From Luoshenia tenuis (GTDB taxonomy: Bacteria > Bacillota > Clostridia > Christensenellales > GCA-900066905), in contig NZ_JACRSO010000004.1 of NCBI RefSeq assembly GCF_014384745.1, positions 186,001 through 250,000 of the forward strand: a stretch of DNA of 64,000 bases. The letters are read 5' to 3'. The first letter of the stretch is position 1. Every line of letters starts with the position of its first letter. A model generated the notes under the pieces. That model saw nothing but the letters and a program-made list of their open reading frames with translations. It had not been told where the DNA came from and did not search any database. Of the stretch, positions 33,361-40,566 are shown piece after piece. The position numbers and the translations under genes are program-made.

Positions 33361-34152
33361 TTAGCGCCCTTTGCGCTGGGCGGCGATGTCCTTCCACGTC
33401 ACCTCCGGATGGTGGTAGCGGGGGCGCCCATCCGCGCTTCCAAAGTGCGGATAGTCCTTATAGATCGCCTTTTGCGGGCAGAAGTGGAAACAAGCAAAGC
33501 AGTAGGCGCAGCGGTCCGCAAACTGCGGTACGCCCTCGCGCAGGGCGATATTCTCCATGGGGCACAGCTTGGCGCACAGCCCGCAGCTCGTGCAGGCCTC
33601 TCCGTTCACCCGCCAGGGGCCAAAGGGCTGCTGGGCATACTTTGCGCGCACGGCCTCTGTATTGTTATCCGGGGAACCAAAATCCTCCACGGTGCCCACA
33701 AAGCGGTCGTTGATATTTTTGGCCATCACGTCGATCCAGATCTTGGCCAGCTCCAGCCGCTGGGCGTTCTCCTGCTCGTTGCTGGGCAGGCAGTTGCCGG
33801 GCATATCCAGCTTTTTGGCGTAGGACAGAGCATAGCCATGTTTGTTTAAAAAGCAGTTGAAAAGATCCGTACAGGTGCCGCCCCGCTCGTTGCAGGTGCC
33901 AATGGCGTAAAGATATACCCCCTTAGGGATCTTCATTTTCTCCGCCGCGGCCATCATGGGCCAGGGCGCCTGCCCGCCGTATACCGGGAATATAAAGCCT
34001 ACGGTCTGCTTGGCATCCACAACGATGCTCTCTTTGTCCAGCTCACGGACTACCGGCCGCAGCTCGGTCTCCCCATCCAGCTTTTGCGCCAGCATCCTGG
34101 CCACCATCAGCGAGTTGCCCGTGCCGGTAAAGTAGTAGATGACATTCTCCAT
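33361..34152 (-). CDS. EFR1 family ferrodoxin (flavodoxin domain plus two 4Fe-4S clusters)
   Basis: 263 residues. The N-terminal flavodoxin fold has the FMN phosphate loop YFTGTGNSL (about residues 5-13) and FPVYGGQAPWPM. The C-terminus holds two 4Fe-4S motifs, CTSCGLCAKLCP (about 199-210) and CAYCFACFHFCP (about 228-239). This is the EFR1 arrangement, an electron-transfer protein common in anaerobes. Start choice: ATG at 34152 lies six bases after GGAGGG; two upstream in-frame ATGs overlap or precede the ribosome binding site. It is immediately upstream of, and opposite to, tRNA-Val. Confidence 0.92.
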   Translation of the reverse strand: MENVIYYFTGTGNSLMVARMLAQKLDGETELRPVVRELDKESIVVDAKQTVGFIFPVYGGQAPWPMMAAAEKMKIPKGVYLYAIGTCNERGGTCTDLFNCFLNKHGYALSYAKKLDMPGNCLPSNEQENAQRLELAKIWIDVMAKNINDRFVGTVEDFGSPDNNTEAVRAKYAQQPFGPWRVNGEACTSCGLCAKLCPMENIALREGVPQFADRCAYCFACFHFCPQKAIYKDYPHFGSADGRPRYHHPEVTWKDIAAQRKGR

Positions 34153-34323
34153 CTTCATCCCTCCTTCCAAAAGTATAGCACCCGCGCGTGGGGTTTACAA
34201 CATGTTATCTCCATCTGCCCGCCGCCTGTCGCCAACCGGTTTTGCGCCCGCGGGCCGAAAAATTTGCTTTCGCATCTTGACGAAAGCGCCCAAAGCTGGT
34301 ATATTATAAATCGTCCTCGTTAT

Positions 34324-34399
34324 GGTGCTTTGGCTCAGTTGGTAGAGCACATCGTTCACATCGATGGGGTCACTGGTTCGAGTCCAGTAAGCACCACCA
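34324..34399 (+). tRNA. tRNA-Val (CAC), integration target
   Basis: 76 nt with encoded CCA. Acceptor GGTGCTT pairs with AAGCACC; D-arm GGCTCAGTTGGTAGAGC; anticodon arm CATCG-TTCACAT-CGATG with anticodon CAC; T-arm CTGGTTCGAGTCCAG. The last 24 bases are repeated at 39034-39057, the other end of an integrated element, so the present 3' end is contributed by the element or restored by it. Confidence 0.95.
34376..34399. other. attL core, 24-bp direct repeat
   Basis: Identical to 39034-39057; covers part of the T-arm, the acceptor strand and the CCA of tRNA-Val. Confidence 0.92.
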
Positions 34400-34409
34400 G
34401 GTAAGAAAT

Positions 34410-34440
34410 CCCGCAATCATGCACGGTTGCGGGGTTTTTA
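34410..34440 (+). terminator. Element-borne terminator for tRNA-Val
   Basis: CCCGCAA / TTGCGGG stem with ten-base loop, then GTTTTTATTT. The ancestral terminator of the tRNA is now beyond attR at 39062-39094. Confidence 0.8.
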
Positions 34441-34468
34441 TTTACCCAAAATTGAGTCAAATAACACA

Positions 34469-34909
34469 CTAAATAACCCACTTGGGTAAAATAAAAAAAG
34501 CCGGGGCAAAAACCCCGGCTTTCCACTTCTTAATAGCCCACGGTTCTGTATCCGCAACCAGCGCCCCCACGGCTTCGCTGATTGCAGGGAAAACCTTTTC
34601 GTTGTCGATGCTATTAAATCTTGTGCTCAGATTCGCCATTCTCTTGCTCCTTTCTACCCATTTGTATATCTCCTTTTTAGAGTTAATTCTTGCGTATATG
34701 CAAGTCATCGGCAAAAAAATATTCACCACCTGGTCGACACTCAGTTTTAGCCCTGACTTTAGTAATTGGATTTCGTTCCTATTAAAATCGCTTGTTCCAT
34801 TCAACTTTCTCTGTAACGTAGTCGGATTCACGCCTATCCTACTAGCGACATCGTTTTGGTTTAGGCCTAGCCTGTCATAGCTCGCCTTAAATTCATTTCG
34901 GTTAATCAC
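34469..34909 (-). CDS. Cro/XRE-like regulator, apparent frame change near codon 65
   Basis: Residues 1-64 are a compact XRE helix-turn-helix (NQNDVASRIGVNPTTLQRKLNG). The open frame then continues for 80 residues without family features and even reads through the hairpin terminator at 34494-34524. At a run of seven T (plus strand 34713-34719 as A) a one-base shift gives NIFFADDLHIRKN and a stop at 34683, the natural end for a phage Cro-like protein. So the real gene is probably 34683-34909, with a slip or sequence error. A separate ORF with its own AAAGGAG could start at 34639. Start is GTG at 34909 with AAAGGGG upstream. Confidence 0.6.
   Translation of the reverse strand: MINRNEFKASYDRLGLNQNDVASRIGVNPTTLQRKLNGTSDFNRNEIQLLKSGLKLSVDQVVNIFLPMTCIYARINSKKEIYKWVERSKRMANLSTRFNSIDNEKVFPAISEAVGALVADTEPWAIKKWKAGVFAPAFFILPKWVI
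34494..34524 (-). terminator. Terminator of the Cro-like transcript
   Basis: Minus strand AAGCCGGGG / CCCCGGCTT stem, six-base loop, then a run of T. Confidence 0.85.
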
Positions 34910-34923
34910 CGTCGCGCCCCTTT

Positions 34924-35020
34924 CTTGCGTTTCCGCAAGTTAAGCATAACCCCGCTGCTTCAGTTTGTCAATGCTTTTATGCAAGCTTTTCTTGCATTTT
35001 TGCAAAAGCAGGGGTATACT
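34924..35020. promoter_or_regulatory. Lambda-like switch: two divergent promoters and palindromic operators
   Basis: Minus promoter: TTGACA (34971-34966), 17 bp, TATGCT (34948-34943). Plus promoter: TTGCAT (34992-34997), 17 bp, TATACT (35015-35020). Operator CTTGCGTTTCCGCAAG (34924-34939) covers the minus transcription start. CTTGCATTTTTGCAAA (34991-35006) covers the plus -35. A third copy, CTTGCGTATATGCAAG, lies at 34689-34704 in the Cro-like gene. Competition between the two divergent XRE proteins for these sites is inferred. Confidence 0.82.
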
Positions 35021-35041
35021 CCATATTATAAGGAGTTTGTT

Positions 35042-35521
35042 ATGAGTAATTATTCTTATTTGAAAAATAGAAGATCCGAACTCGGCTTAACGATGAAGCA
35101 AGTCGCGGAGCGCGTAGGGGTTTCGGAAGGTACTGTATCAAGGTGGGAGAGTGGAGACATCGCAAACATGCGTAGAGATAAGATTGCCAAATTGGCTGAA
35201 GCACTCCAAACTACCACAACTAAAATAATGGGCTGGTCGGACGATCCGAATGAAGAGGCCTGGTCCTTGTCGGCGGTTCTCCCCCCCCGCGAGCAGGATC
35301 TGCTGAAATTTTACAGAGGCATGGGGCCATCTGCGCAGGATTATCTCTATAATAAAGCCAAGCTGCTCTACACCGATGCTATCATCGAGCGGGACGCGCC
35401 CACCATCGGGGGAATCGCAGCCTATGGTGGTGATTCCGACGCGATCATTCAAACCAAGGACCAGCAGAAAAAGGCAGAAGAATTCTGGCGGAAGCAAAAC
35501 GAAAAGAACCGTAAAGACTAA
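35042..35521 (+). CDS. XRE family repressor (ImmR-like)
   Basis: 159 residues. The N-terminal helix-turn-helix KNRRSELGLTMKQVAERVGVSEGTVSRWESGDIANMRRDKIAKLAEAL is followed by the usual MGWSDDPN. The C-terminal 90 residues are an Asp/Glu/Lys-rich linker region without an S24 peptidase domain. The repressor cannot cleave itself and would need the ImmA-like protease encoded 102 bases downstream, as in the ImmR-ImmA pair of ICEBs1. Start choice: ATG at 35042, AAGGAG seven bases upstream; the longer frame from 34925 would include the operators. Confidence 0.88.
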   Translation: MSNYSYLKNRRSELGLTMKQVAERVGVSEGTVSRWESGDIANMRRDKIAKLAEALQTTTTKIMGWSDDPNEEAWSLSAVLPPREQDLLKFYRGMGPSAQDYLYNKAKLLYTDAIIERDAPTIGGIAAYGGDSDAIIQTKDQQKKAEEFWRKQNEKNRKD

Positions 35522-35623
35522 CGCCTGCATACCTCACCCGTAATAAAATCGGTGATATATTCTGCAAGATTTTTGTATTACAACGTCGAAGATTGTACCC
35601 AAATAATATTTGGGGGTGTCCTT

Positions 35624-36325
35624 ATGGATATCGTAAGGCGTAAAGCAAAAGACGTTGCACGCGAGCTCGGAGCAGCTACTACAGAATCGGTCAAGAATTA
35701 TCTGGAGAAAAACAGGTTCAAGGTCTATATCTTCGATCAAAACGACTGCTGCGAATTTTTAGAGCTATACCCTGCTGCGAAAAACTATATCCGCTGGCGT
35801 GAAGCTTTTAGTTTGCGGATGGGTTGGGACGTAATCATTTGCGTTAACAAGGATCACCTTGCGGACCTACGGCATTTGCTCCTTCACGAATTGGGGCATA
35901 TCCTCCTGGGGCACGATATTGAAAGCCTAATGGACCAGGATGAGACCGATGCTGAGCGTTTCACCATGTTGGTATTCAAATACTGTCAGGCCAAGTCCCT
36001 TACACCTATTCGGCACTGGCCAGCGGCGGCTGCCATCGCTGGCGCGTGCGTGGTCTTTTGCATTGCATGGGTGCTCTACGGAACTATTTCGGCAGCTCCG
36101 GCGACGGGGGCTTCCCGATCAGCTGGTATCCAGGCGGAGAATGGACAGCCTGGAGATTTGACTGCCGCTGAAGTGCTCATCACCGCGACCGGTGATAAAT
36201 ACCATTTACCGGATTGCCAGTATGTTAAAGACAGGGCCAGCGTCACGACGGTATCTTTAACCGAGGCGTTGAGATTGGGCAAAGAACCCTGCAAGGTTTG
36301 CCGGCCGCCAGAGGTGGCTGAGTAA
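35624..36325 (+). CDS. ImmA/IrrE-type metalloprotease fused to a membrane helix and a Cys/His zinc-binding domain
   Basis: 233 residues in three parts. Residues 1-125 are an ImmA/IrrE (M78) domain with the zinc motif HELGH at 88-92 and a likely third ligand Glu111. Residues 133-155 are one hydrophobic helix (AAAAIAGACVVFCIAWVLYGTI). Residues 183-230 carry YH-x3-C (193-198) and PCKVC (222-226) around an SLTEALRLGKEP core. That arrangement is seen in small zinc-binding tails of secreted nucleases and competence-type proteins. The expected topology is protease inside, zinc domain outside. ImmA proteins inactivate XRE repressors to induce an element, so this could be a membrane-borne sensor-protease; that is inference. 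Start is ATG at 35624 with a weak GGGGGTG. Confidence 0.82.
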   Translation: MDIVRRKAKDVARELGAATTESVKNYLEKNRFKVYIFDQNDCCEFLELYPAAKNYIRWREAFSLRMGWDVIICVNKDHLADLRHLLLHELGHILLGHDIESLMDQDETDAERFTMLVFKYCQAKSLTPIRHWPAAAAIAGACVVFCIAWVLYGTISAAPATGASRSAGIQAENGQPGDLTAAEVLITATGDKYHLPDCQYVKDRASVTTVSLTEALRLGKEPCKVCRPPEVAE

Positions 36326-36344
36326 AACGCAGGAGGGATTTCTG

Positions 36345-36512
36345 ATGAAGTTGAAATCCAATGTAACCATGAGGATAAAGGACAACAGGTTAATGCTCCG
36401 CCAAGGTGGCGAGCAGATCAGCATTACTGGCGCAGAGATATGGAAGCTGCTGCAAGCCCAGCGTCGGTTGAAGGACCTGGTCGCGTACCCAAAGCTTAGG
36501 CGTATCAAGTAA
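36345..36512 (+). CDS. 55-residue ORF between immA-like gene and rhuM
   Basis: AGGAGGG (36331-36337) is seven bases before the ATG, 20 bases after the stop of the ImmA-like gene. The product is short and basic (about 14 Lys/Arg): RIKDNRLMLRQGGEQISITGAEIWKLLQAQRRLKDLVAYPKLRRIK. Beta-strand then helix-like pattern; no family is recognised. Same orientation as its neighbours and inside the presumed operon, so I take it as a real gene, perhaps a small DNA- or protein-binding factor. Confidence 0.68.
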   Translation: MKLKSNVTMRIKDNRLMLRQGGEQISITGAEIWKLLQAQRRLKDLVAYPKLRRIK

Positions 36513-36572
36513 GGCTAATGGATGGCGGTGGGAGGGCTTTGCTCTCCCAAACCGCTAATTACAGGAGGCAGT

Positions 36573-37604
36573 ATGGACAATATTACAACAGCTAATATTT
36601 TGTTGTATGAAACCGAAGAAGGCAAAGTCAACGTTTCGGTCTATTATGCAAACGAAACATTTTGGCTTACGCAGAAAGCCATGGCTGAATTATTTGATGT
36701 GCAAATACCAGCCATTAGTAAGCATTTAAAGAATATTTTTTTGGAGGGGGAACTCGATGAAAAAGTGGTTGTTTCCAAAATGGAAATAACCACTCAGCAT
36801 GGTGCGATTGAAGGAAAAACCCAAACAAAATATGCCCAGTTCTATAACCTTGACGCAATCATCGCCGTTGGATATCGCGTTAATTCAAAGAAGGCCACTC
36901 ATTTTAGGCAATGGGCTACAAACACGCTGAAAGAATATATTATCAAAGGGTTTGTGCTGAATGACGATATGCTCAAAAACGGTCGCCCCTTTGGTCAGGA
37001 TTATTTTGATGAACTCCTTGAGCGTATCAGAGAGATCAGAGCGAGCGAAAGGCGTTTTTATCAAAAGATTACCGATATCTATAAAGAGTGTAGCTACGAT
37101 TATCGAAGCGATAGCGAAATTACAAATAAATTTTTTCAAAATACTCAGAACAAATTGCTGTTTGCTATTACCGGGCAAACAGCGCCAGAATTAATATCTG
37201 AGCGAGCCGACAGTAAAAAAGAGCACATGGGGCTTACGACATGGAAAAATGCTCCCGATGGGAAGATTTTAAAAAGCGATGTAACCGTTTCCAAGAACTA
37301 CCTCCAGCAACGCGAGCTCAGCGAACTAAACGCGATAGTCAATATGTATCTTGACTATGCAGAAATGCAGGCCCAGCGGAATAATCTCATGTCTATGTCG
37401 GATTGGGCCGATAGGTTAGATGCCTTTTTGAGATTTAACGAGTATGAAATATTAAACAATCTGGGTAAAGTGACGAGAGCCGTTGCCGACGAATTGGCTA
37501 TAGGCGAGTATGAGAAATTCAGAGTAATACAAGATCGCGAGTTTATTTCTGATTTTGATAAAGCTACCAAAAAGATGTTAGAATCCCGCGATAAGAAATC
37601 ATAA
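36573..37604 (+). CDS. rhuM: RhuM family protein
   Basis: 343 residues, full length for the RhuM family first named from Salmonella pathogenicity island 3. Family landmarks are WLTQKAMAELFDVQIPAISKHLKNIF at the N-terminus (a helix-turn-helix-like segment), YNLDAIIAVGYRVNSKKATHFRQWATNTLKEYIIKGF, and SERRFYQKITDIYKECSYDY; the C-terminal half is helical. The N-terminal half resembles phage antirepressor modules, so DNA binding is likely; the molecular function of RhuM is not established. ACAGGAGG lies just before the ATG. A hairpin (GGTGGGAG/CTCTCCCA, 36531-36553) sits in the leader. Base composition is A+T-rich, typical of transferred cargo. Confidence 0.9.
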   Translation: MDNITTANILLYETEEGKVNVSVYYANETFWLTQKAMAELFDVQIPAISKHLKNIFLEGELDEKVVVSKMEITTQHGAIEGKTQTKYAQFYNLDAIIAVGYRVNSKKATHFRQWATNTLKEYIIKGFVLNDDMLKNGRPFGQDYFDELLERIREIRASERRFYQKITDIYKECSYDYRSDSEITNKFFQNTQNKLLFAITGQTAPELISERADSKKEHMGLTTWKNAPDGKILKSDVTVSKNYLQQRELSELNAIVNMYLDYAEMQAQRNNLMSMSDWADRLDAFLRFNEYEILNNLGKVTRAVADELAIGEYEKFRVIQDREFISDFDKATKKMLESRDKKS

Positions 37605-37729
37605 ACGACGACCCGCCCCCTGCGCCAACAGGAGACGGGCCAAAGAAGCAAAACCACGTACCACCGGGCATTGCTATATCTCATTATAGCATGCCCTCCA
37701 TTTACAATCAATTTCAGGAGGGATTTTTT

Positions 37730-38863
37730 ATGGCTATACGTACCAACACCGCTAAGTGGCTTGAGGGCCAAAAGCGCTGGCAGATCAATGTGCAAAAGGA
37801 TGGTAAGCGGCGGACATTTACATGCTCAATCCCCGGGAGGACGGGCCAACGGATCTGTAACAAAAAGGCGGATGACTGGCTCGAGGGGGTAACAACAGAC
37901 CCTAGAATAAGGGTGGGTAAACTATATACCCGTATGGTAGATGAGCTGCGCATAACTGCCAGCGTGAGCCACATAGCTGCGTTTGACCCTTTCACCCGGC
38001 AATATCTGGAACCGGTGTTATGGTCTAAAAAGGTGGCGTCCTTAACTGAGCAGGACTATCAGGACGTGATCCTCTACGCCTGGGAACATCCTACAAAGGG
38101 TAAGCCCCTGTCTAAAAAATCTCTGAGAGATATCAAGGGATGCCTGTGCGCCTTTGCTAAATACGCTCGTAAAAACGGCATATCCACCCTGCGGCCCGAG
38201 TCATTGACGATTCCAAAAGATGCCGCCGAACCAAATAAGCAGGCGCTACAGCCTGCTGATCTCCGCAAGCTGTTTACCGCCACCAAAACGACGTATAGAG
38301 GCGTAGAGGTCGACGAGTGGTACATACATGCTTTTAGGTTTTCCGCGGTCACAGGTCTGCGGCCTGGGGAGCTGGCTGCGCTGCGCAGGGAAAACGTCGA
38401 CCTAAAGGCAAAAACCTGCCGGGTCGAAGGATCCTTCGACGTCCGTAACAACCCCACTAAAGGCAAAAATAAAAACGCGATCCGCTCCTTTGTCCTCCCT
38501 GACGTAGCCGTAGCCGAGGTGATCGCCCAGCAAAAAATGCTCAAGCGAAACGGCGTGATCTCCCCTTATTTGTTCCCTGAACCAGACGGAGGGGCCACCC
38601 GGCATGACACCAGCTATCGGCATTGGGTACGCTTCAAAAAGCACAACGGACTATCAGATATCTCTCCCTATGAGCTGCGGCACACGTTTTTCTCAGTCAA
38701 CAAAGCGCTTCCGGAAGAGTTGGTAAAACTGGTGGGCGGGCATAGCGACGCCTTTGATACTTTTGGCCACTACGGCCATGAACTTGATGGCGAGGCGGCA
38801 CAAGCAGCGAGACTGATAAACGATGCGTTTACAAAAATTTTGTCTTCTGTCGAAGAAGGGTAA
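37730..38863 (+). CDS. int: Tyrosine recombinase (integrase) of the element
   Basis: 377 residues. The N-terminal arm-binding region contains KRWQINVQKDGKRRTFTCSI, then a core-binding SAM-like domain, then the catalytic domain. Catalytic residues visible are Arg211 (TGLRPGEL), Arg317 in YELRHT (the first His of the usual HxxR box is Tyr314), His338 (GGHSD) and the nucleophile Tyr348 (FGHYGH). AGGAGG precedes the ATG at 37730. The gene is 171 bases from attR, the usual place for an integrase, and a GGGCAT...ATGCCC inverted repeat (37666-37696) lies in its leader. It most likely acts on the 24-bp core in tRNA-Val. Confidence 0.94.
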   Translation: MAIRTNTAKWLEGQKRWQINVQKDGKRRTFTCSIPGRTGQRICNKKADDWLEGVTTDPRIRVGKLYTRMVDELRITASVSHIAAFDPFTRQYLEPVLWSKKVASLTEQDYQDVILYAWEHPTKGKPLSKKSLRDIKGCLCAFAKYARKNGISTLRPESLTIPKDAAEPNKQALQPADLRKLFTATKTTYRGVEVDEWYIHAFRFSAVTGLRPGELAALRRENVDLKAKTCRVEGSFDVRNNPTKGKNKNAIRSFVLPDVAVAEVIAQQKMLKRNGVISPYLFPEPDGGATRHDTSYRHWVRFKKHNGLSDISPYELRHTFFSVNKALPEELVKLVGGHSDAFDTFGHYGHELDGEAAQAARLINDAFTKILSSVEEG

Positions 38864-39033
38864 AGGGTAAAACAGGGGTGTGTTAGTAACCCACAAAATA
38901 ACCCACTTTTTTACATACGGGCGTATTTATGGGGTTTACACTTGTTTATGTCAAGACCGTGTAACCCGCATTCTGTAAGGGTTTTAGCTACATTCTTATT
39001 TGCCGAAAATACGCCTGAAAAATGCGTGTATTA

Positions 39034-39057
39034 GTTCGAGTCCAGTAAGCACCACCA
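39034..39057. other. attR core, 24-bp direct repeat
   Basis: Perfect copy of the tRNA-Val 3' end at 34376-34399, with only unrelated sequence upstream of it, as expected at the far end of an integrated element. Confidence 0.92.
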
Positions 39058-39450
39058 CGTCGGAGCAAGCTTTATATCGCTTGCTCCGATTTTTTTGTGA
39101 AAAATCGGAGCGCACTCATGCCGCTGCTCCTCCTTTTCCGCAAAAGGTCACGCTTCGCACAGGCTGCGCCCTTGCAAGCGCGGGCGCTTTGCGCCTGTTT
39201 GTTCGCTACCAACCTTTTGCGGTTTCGCTGCGGCGGGAAGGGCACGCGGCATCTTCTTTGTAACGATCTGACACGTCGGAGCAAAGTTCGCTTTGCTCCG
39301 GCTTTTTTTATAAAAATAAACCATCCGCCCGTTCCCTTGCTTCTCCTCATGCGCAAAAGGCCACGCTTATTGCGGCTGCTTGCTTGTAAACGCGCTCGCT
39401 ACGCCTCCACCGCGCTACCACTCTTTTGCGGATATCACTGCGGCGGGAAG
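39058..39450. repeat. Imperfect tandem duplication with terminators, beyond attR
   Basis: CGTCGGAGCAA starts at 39058 and 39274, and both copies end in CTGCGGCGGGAAG (39240 and 39450). The first half of each is a terminator hairpin: GGAGCAAGC/GCTTGCTCC then seven T (39062-39094), and GGAGCAAAG/CTTTGCTCC then seven T (39277-39311). The first was presumably the original tRNA-Val terminator. A repeated tRNA downstream, now lost, could explain the duplication. No gene is seen up to 39696. Confidence 0.72.
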
Positions 39451-39696
39451 CATCCTTTTTTATTCTAAGCTGCAAATTTCCATATGATCCAAAGTAATTG
39501 CCTGGGGGCCTGCGCCCTTATCGTCACCGGTACACAGCGGCAAGCGAGTGCCCGATACCGCGATTTGTATTTACAGGCCGCGGTATTTTTATATCCGCAA
39601 GCAGCCGGCCTATCGTAAAACGCTGTCCCCGCCCCAAAGTATAGCGCCGCCGCGCAAATTGTAGTATGATGTTGAAAGCAACGACATGGGAGGCGT

Positions 39697-40422
39697 ATGT
39701 TCCGTATGAAAATGCATAAGACCATCACCCTTTTGACCGCTTGGGTCTGCGCCCTGGCCTGCACGGCTCTGCTTGGCGGCTGCGCGGCCCCGGCGCAGCC
39801 CTCGCCCAGTGCGACCCCCGCGGCATCCACGGCGCCGGCCTCGCCCGCGCCCACCCAGGCGCCGCAGCCCACCGCCACCGTGCAGCCCACCGCCCAGCCT
39901 ACAGCTACCGCACAGGCGCAAGGGGCGCTTTTGCCCGATGCATTCCCCCTGGAGTTCACCTTTTCCAGCGGCGCCGGCGGCTGGGGCACCGTTTTGACCC
40001 TGCAGCCGGACGGCACTTTTACCGGCTCTTATCACGATTCTGAGATGGGCGACCGGGATGAGGCCCGCTACCCCAACGGCACCGTCTACGTGTGCACCTT
40101 CAGCGGCCGTTTTGAGGATATCCGGCAGGTGGATGACCACACCTATGCCCTGACGCTGGGGAAGGTCGCCACCGAAAAACCCAAGGATGAGACCTGGATC
40201 CAGGACGGCATCCGCTATATCGCCGCCGACCCGTACGGGCTGGAAACCGGCAAGTCCTTCCTGCTCTACACGCCGGAAACGCCGCTGCAGCGGCTCTCGG
40301 AGGATTTTTTGAGCTGGTGGCCCCTGCGCTTTTCCCAGGATGGCAGCACGCCGTCCACCCTCTCCTGCTACGGGTTATACAACCGGGAGGCGAACTACGG
40401 CTTTTTCACCTACGAATCGTAA
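39697..40422 (+). CDS. Lipoprotein with Pro/Ala/Thr-rich linker, unknown function
   Basis: 241 residues. The signal peptide ends in the lipobox LLGGC (about residues 25-29). Residues 30-75 are a Pro/Ala/Thr/Ser/Gln linker (PSPSATPAAST...) typical of cell-surface tethers. The remaining 165 residues form a compact beta-rich domain (GGWGTVLTLQPDGTFTGSYHDSEMGD, TVYVCTFSGRFEDIRQVDDHTYALTL). The pattern GTVLTLxPDGTFxGxYxD...G...Y.C.FSGxF recalls small Firmicutes lipocalin- or META-like surface domains, but I cannot name the family. GGGAGG lies close to the ATG; a second ATG nine bases downstream is also possible. Terminator follows. Confidence 0.8.
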   Translation: MFRMKMHKTITLLTAWVCALACTALLGGCAAPAQPSPSATPAASTAPASPAPTQAPQPTATVQPTAQPTATAQAQGALLPDAFPLEFTFSSGAGGWGTVLTLQPDGTFTGSYHDSEMGDRDEARYPNGTVYVCTFSGRFEDIRQVDDHTYALTLGKVATEKPKDETWIQDGIRYIAADPYGLETGKSFLLYTPETPLQRLSEDFLSWWPLRFSQDGSTPSTLSCYGLYNREANYGFFTYES

Positions 40423-40444
40423 AACGCCAGGACGCTGCACCGCC

Positions 40445-40476
40445 GCGCAGGCCGTTATGGCCTGCGCTCTTTTTTA
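40445..40476 (+). terminator. Terminator of the 39.7-kb lipoprotein gene
   Basis: GCGCAGGCC / GGCCTGCGC, five-base loop, then TCTTTTTT. Confidence 0.9.
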
Positions 40477-40491
40477 ACCCGCAGATACGCC

Positions 40492-40541
40492 TTGACAATC
40501 ATCCGAAATCAGACTATAATGCAAAAAGTCCGATTTCGGAT
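40492..40541 (+). promoter_or_regulatory. Consensus promoter within a MarR-type operator
   Basis: TTGACA (40492-40497), 17 bp, TATAAT (40515-40520), a fully consensus promoter. The arms ATCCGAAATCAGAC (40501-40514) and GTCCGATTTCGGAT (40528-40541) are inverted repeats matching at 13 of 14 positions and flank the -10. The MarR protein encoded next is the obvious ligand. Confidence 0.88.
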
Positions 40542-40566
40542 ATTTTTATTTGAGGAGGATCCGTTC

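Larger units (their letters stand above)
34376..39057 (+). mobile_element. 4.66-kb integrative element in tRNA-Val
   Basis: Bounded by a perfect 24-bp direct repeat of the tRNA 3' end. Gene order: Cro-like XRE (minus), then XRE, ImmA-membrane fusion, 55-residue ORF, rhuM and tyrosine integrase (plus). The 13-bp word AAATAACCCACTT occurs near both ends (34471-34483 and 38896-38908), suggesting integrase arm sites. There is no relaxase, replication, packaging or structural gene, so it depends on a helper, moves only by its integrase, or is a reduced relic. Coding composition is more A+T-rich than the surroundings. Confidence 0.9.

Noticed and set aside
34925..35041. Longer start for the XRE repressor and similar upstream extensions elsewhere (40492, 48809, 54918)
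   Set aside because: The extensions would translate through promoters and operators; the chosen starts have well-spaced Shine-Dalgarno sequences.
39034..39057. A second tRNA gene
   Set aside because: Only the last 24 bases of a tRNA are present; the sequence upstream cannot form the D and anticodon arms, so it is an attachment site.
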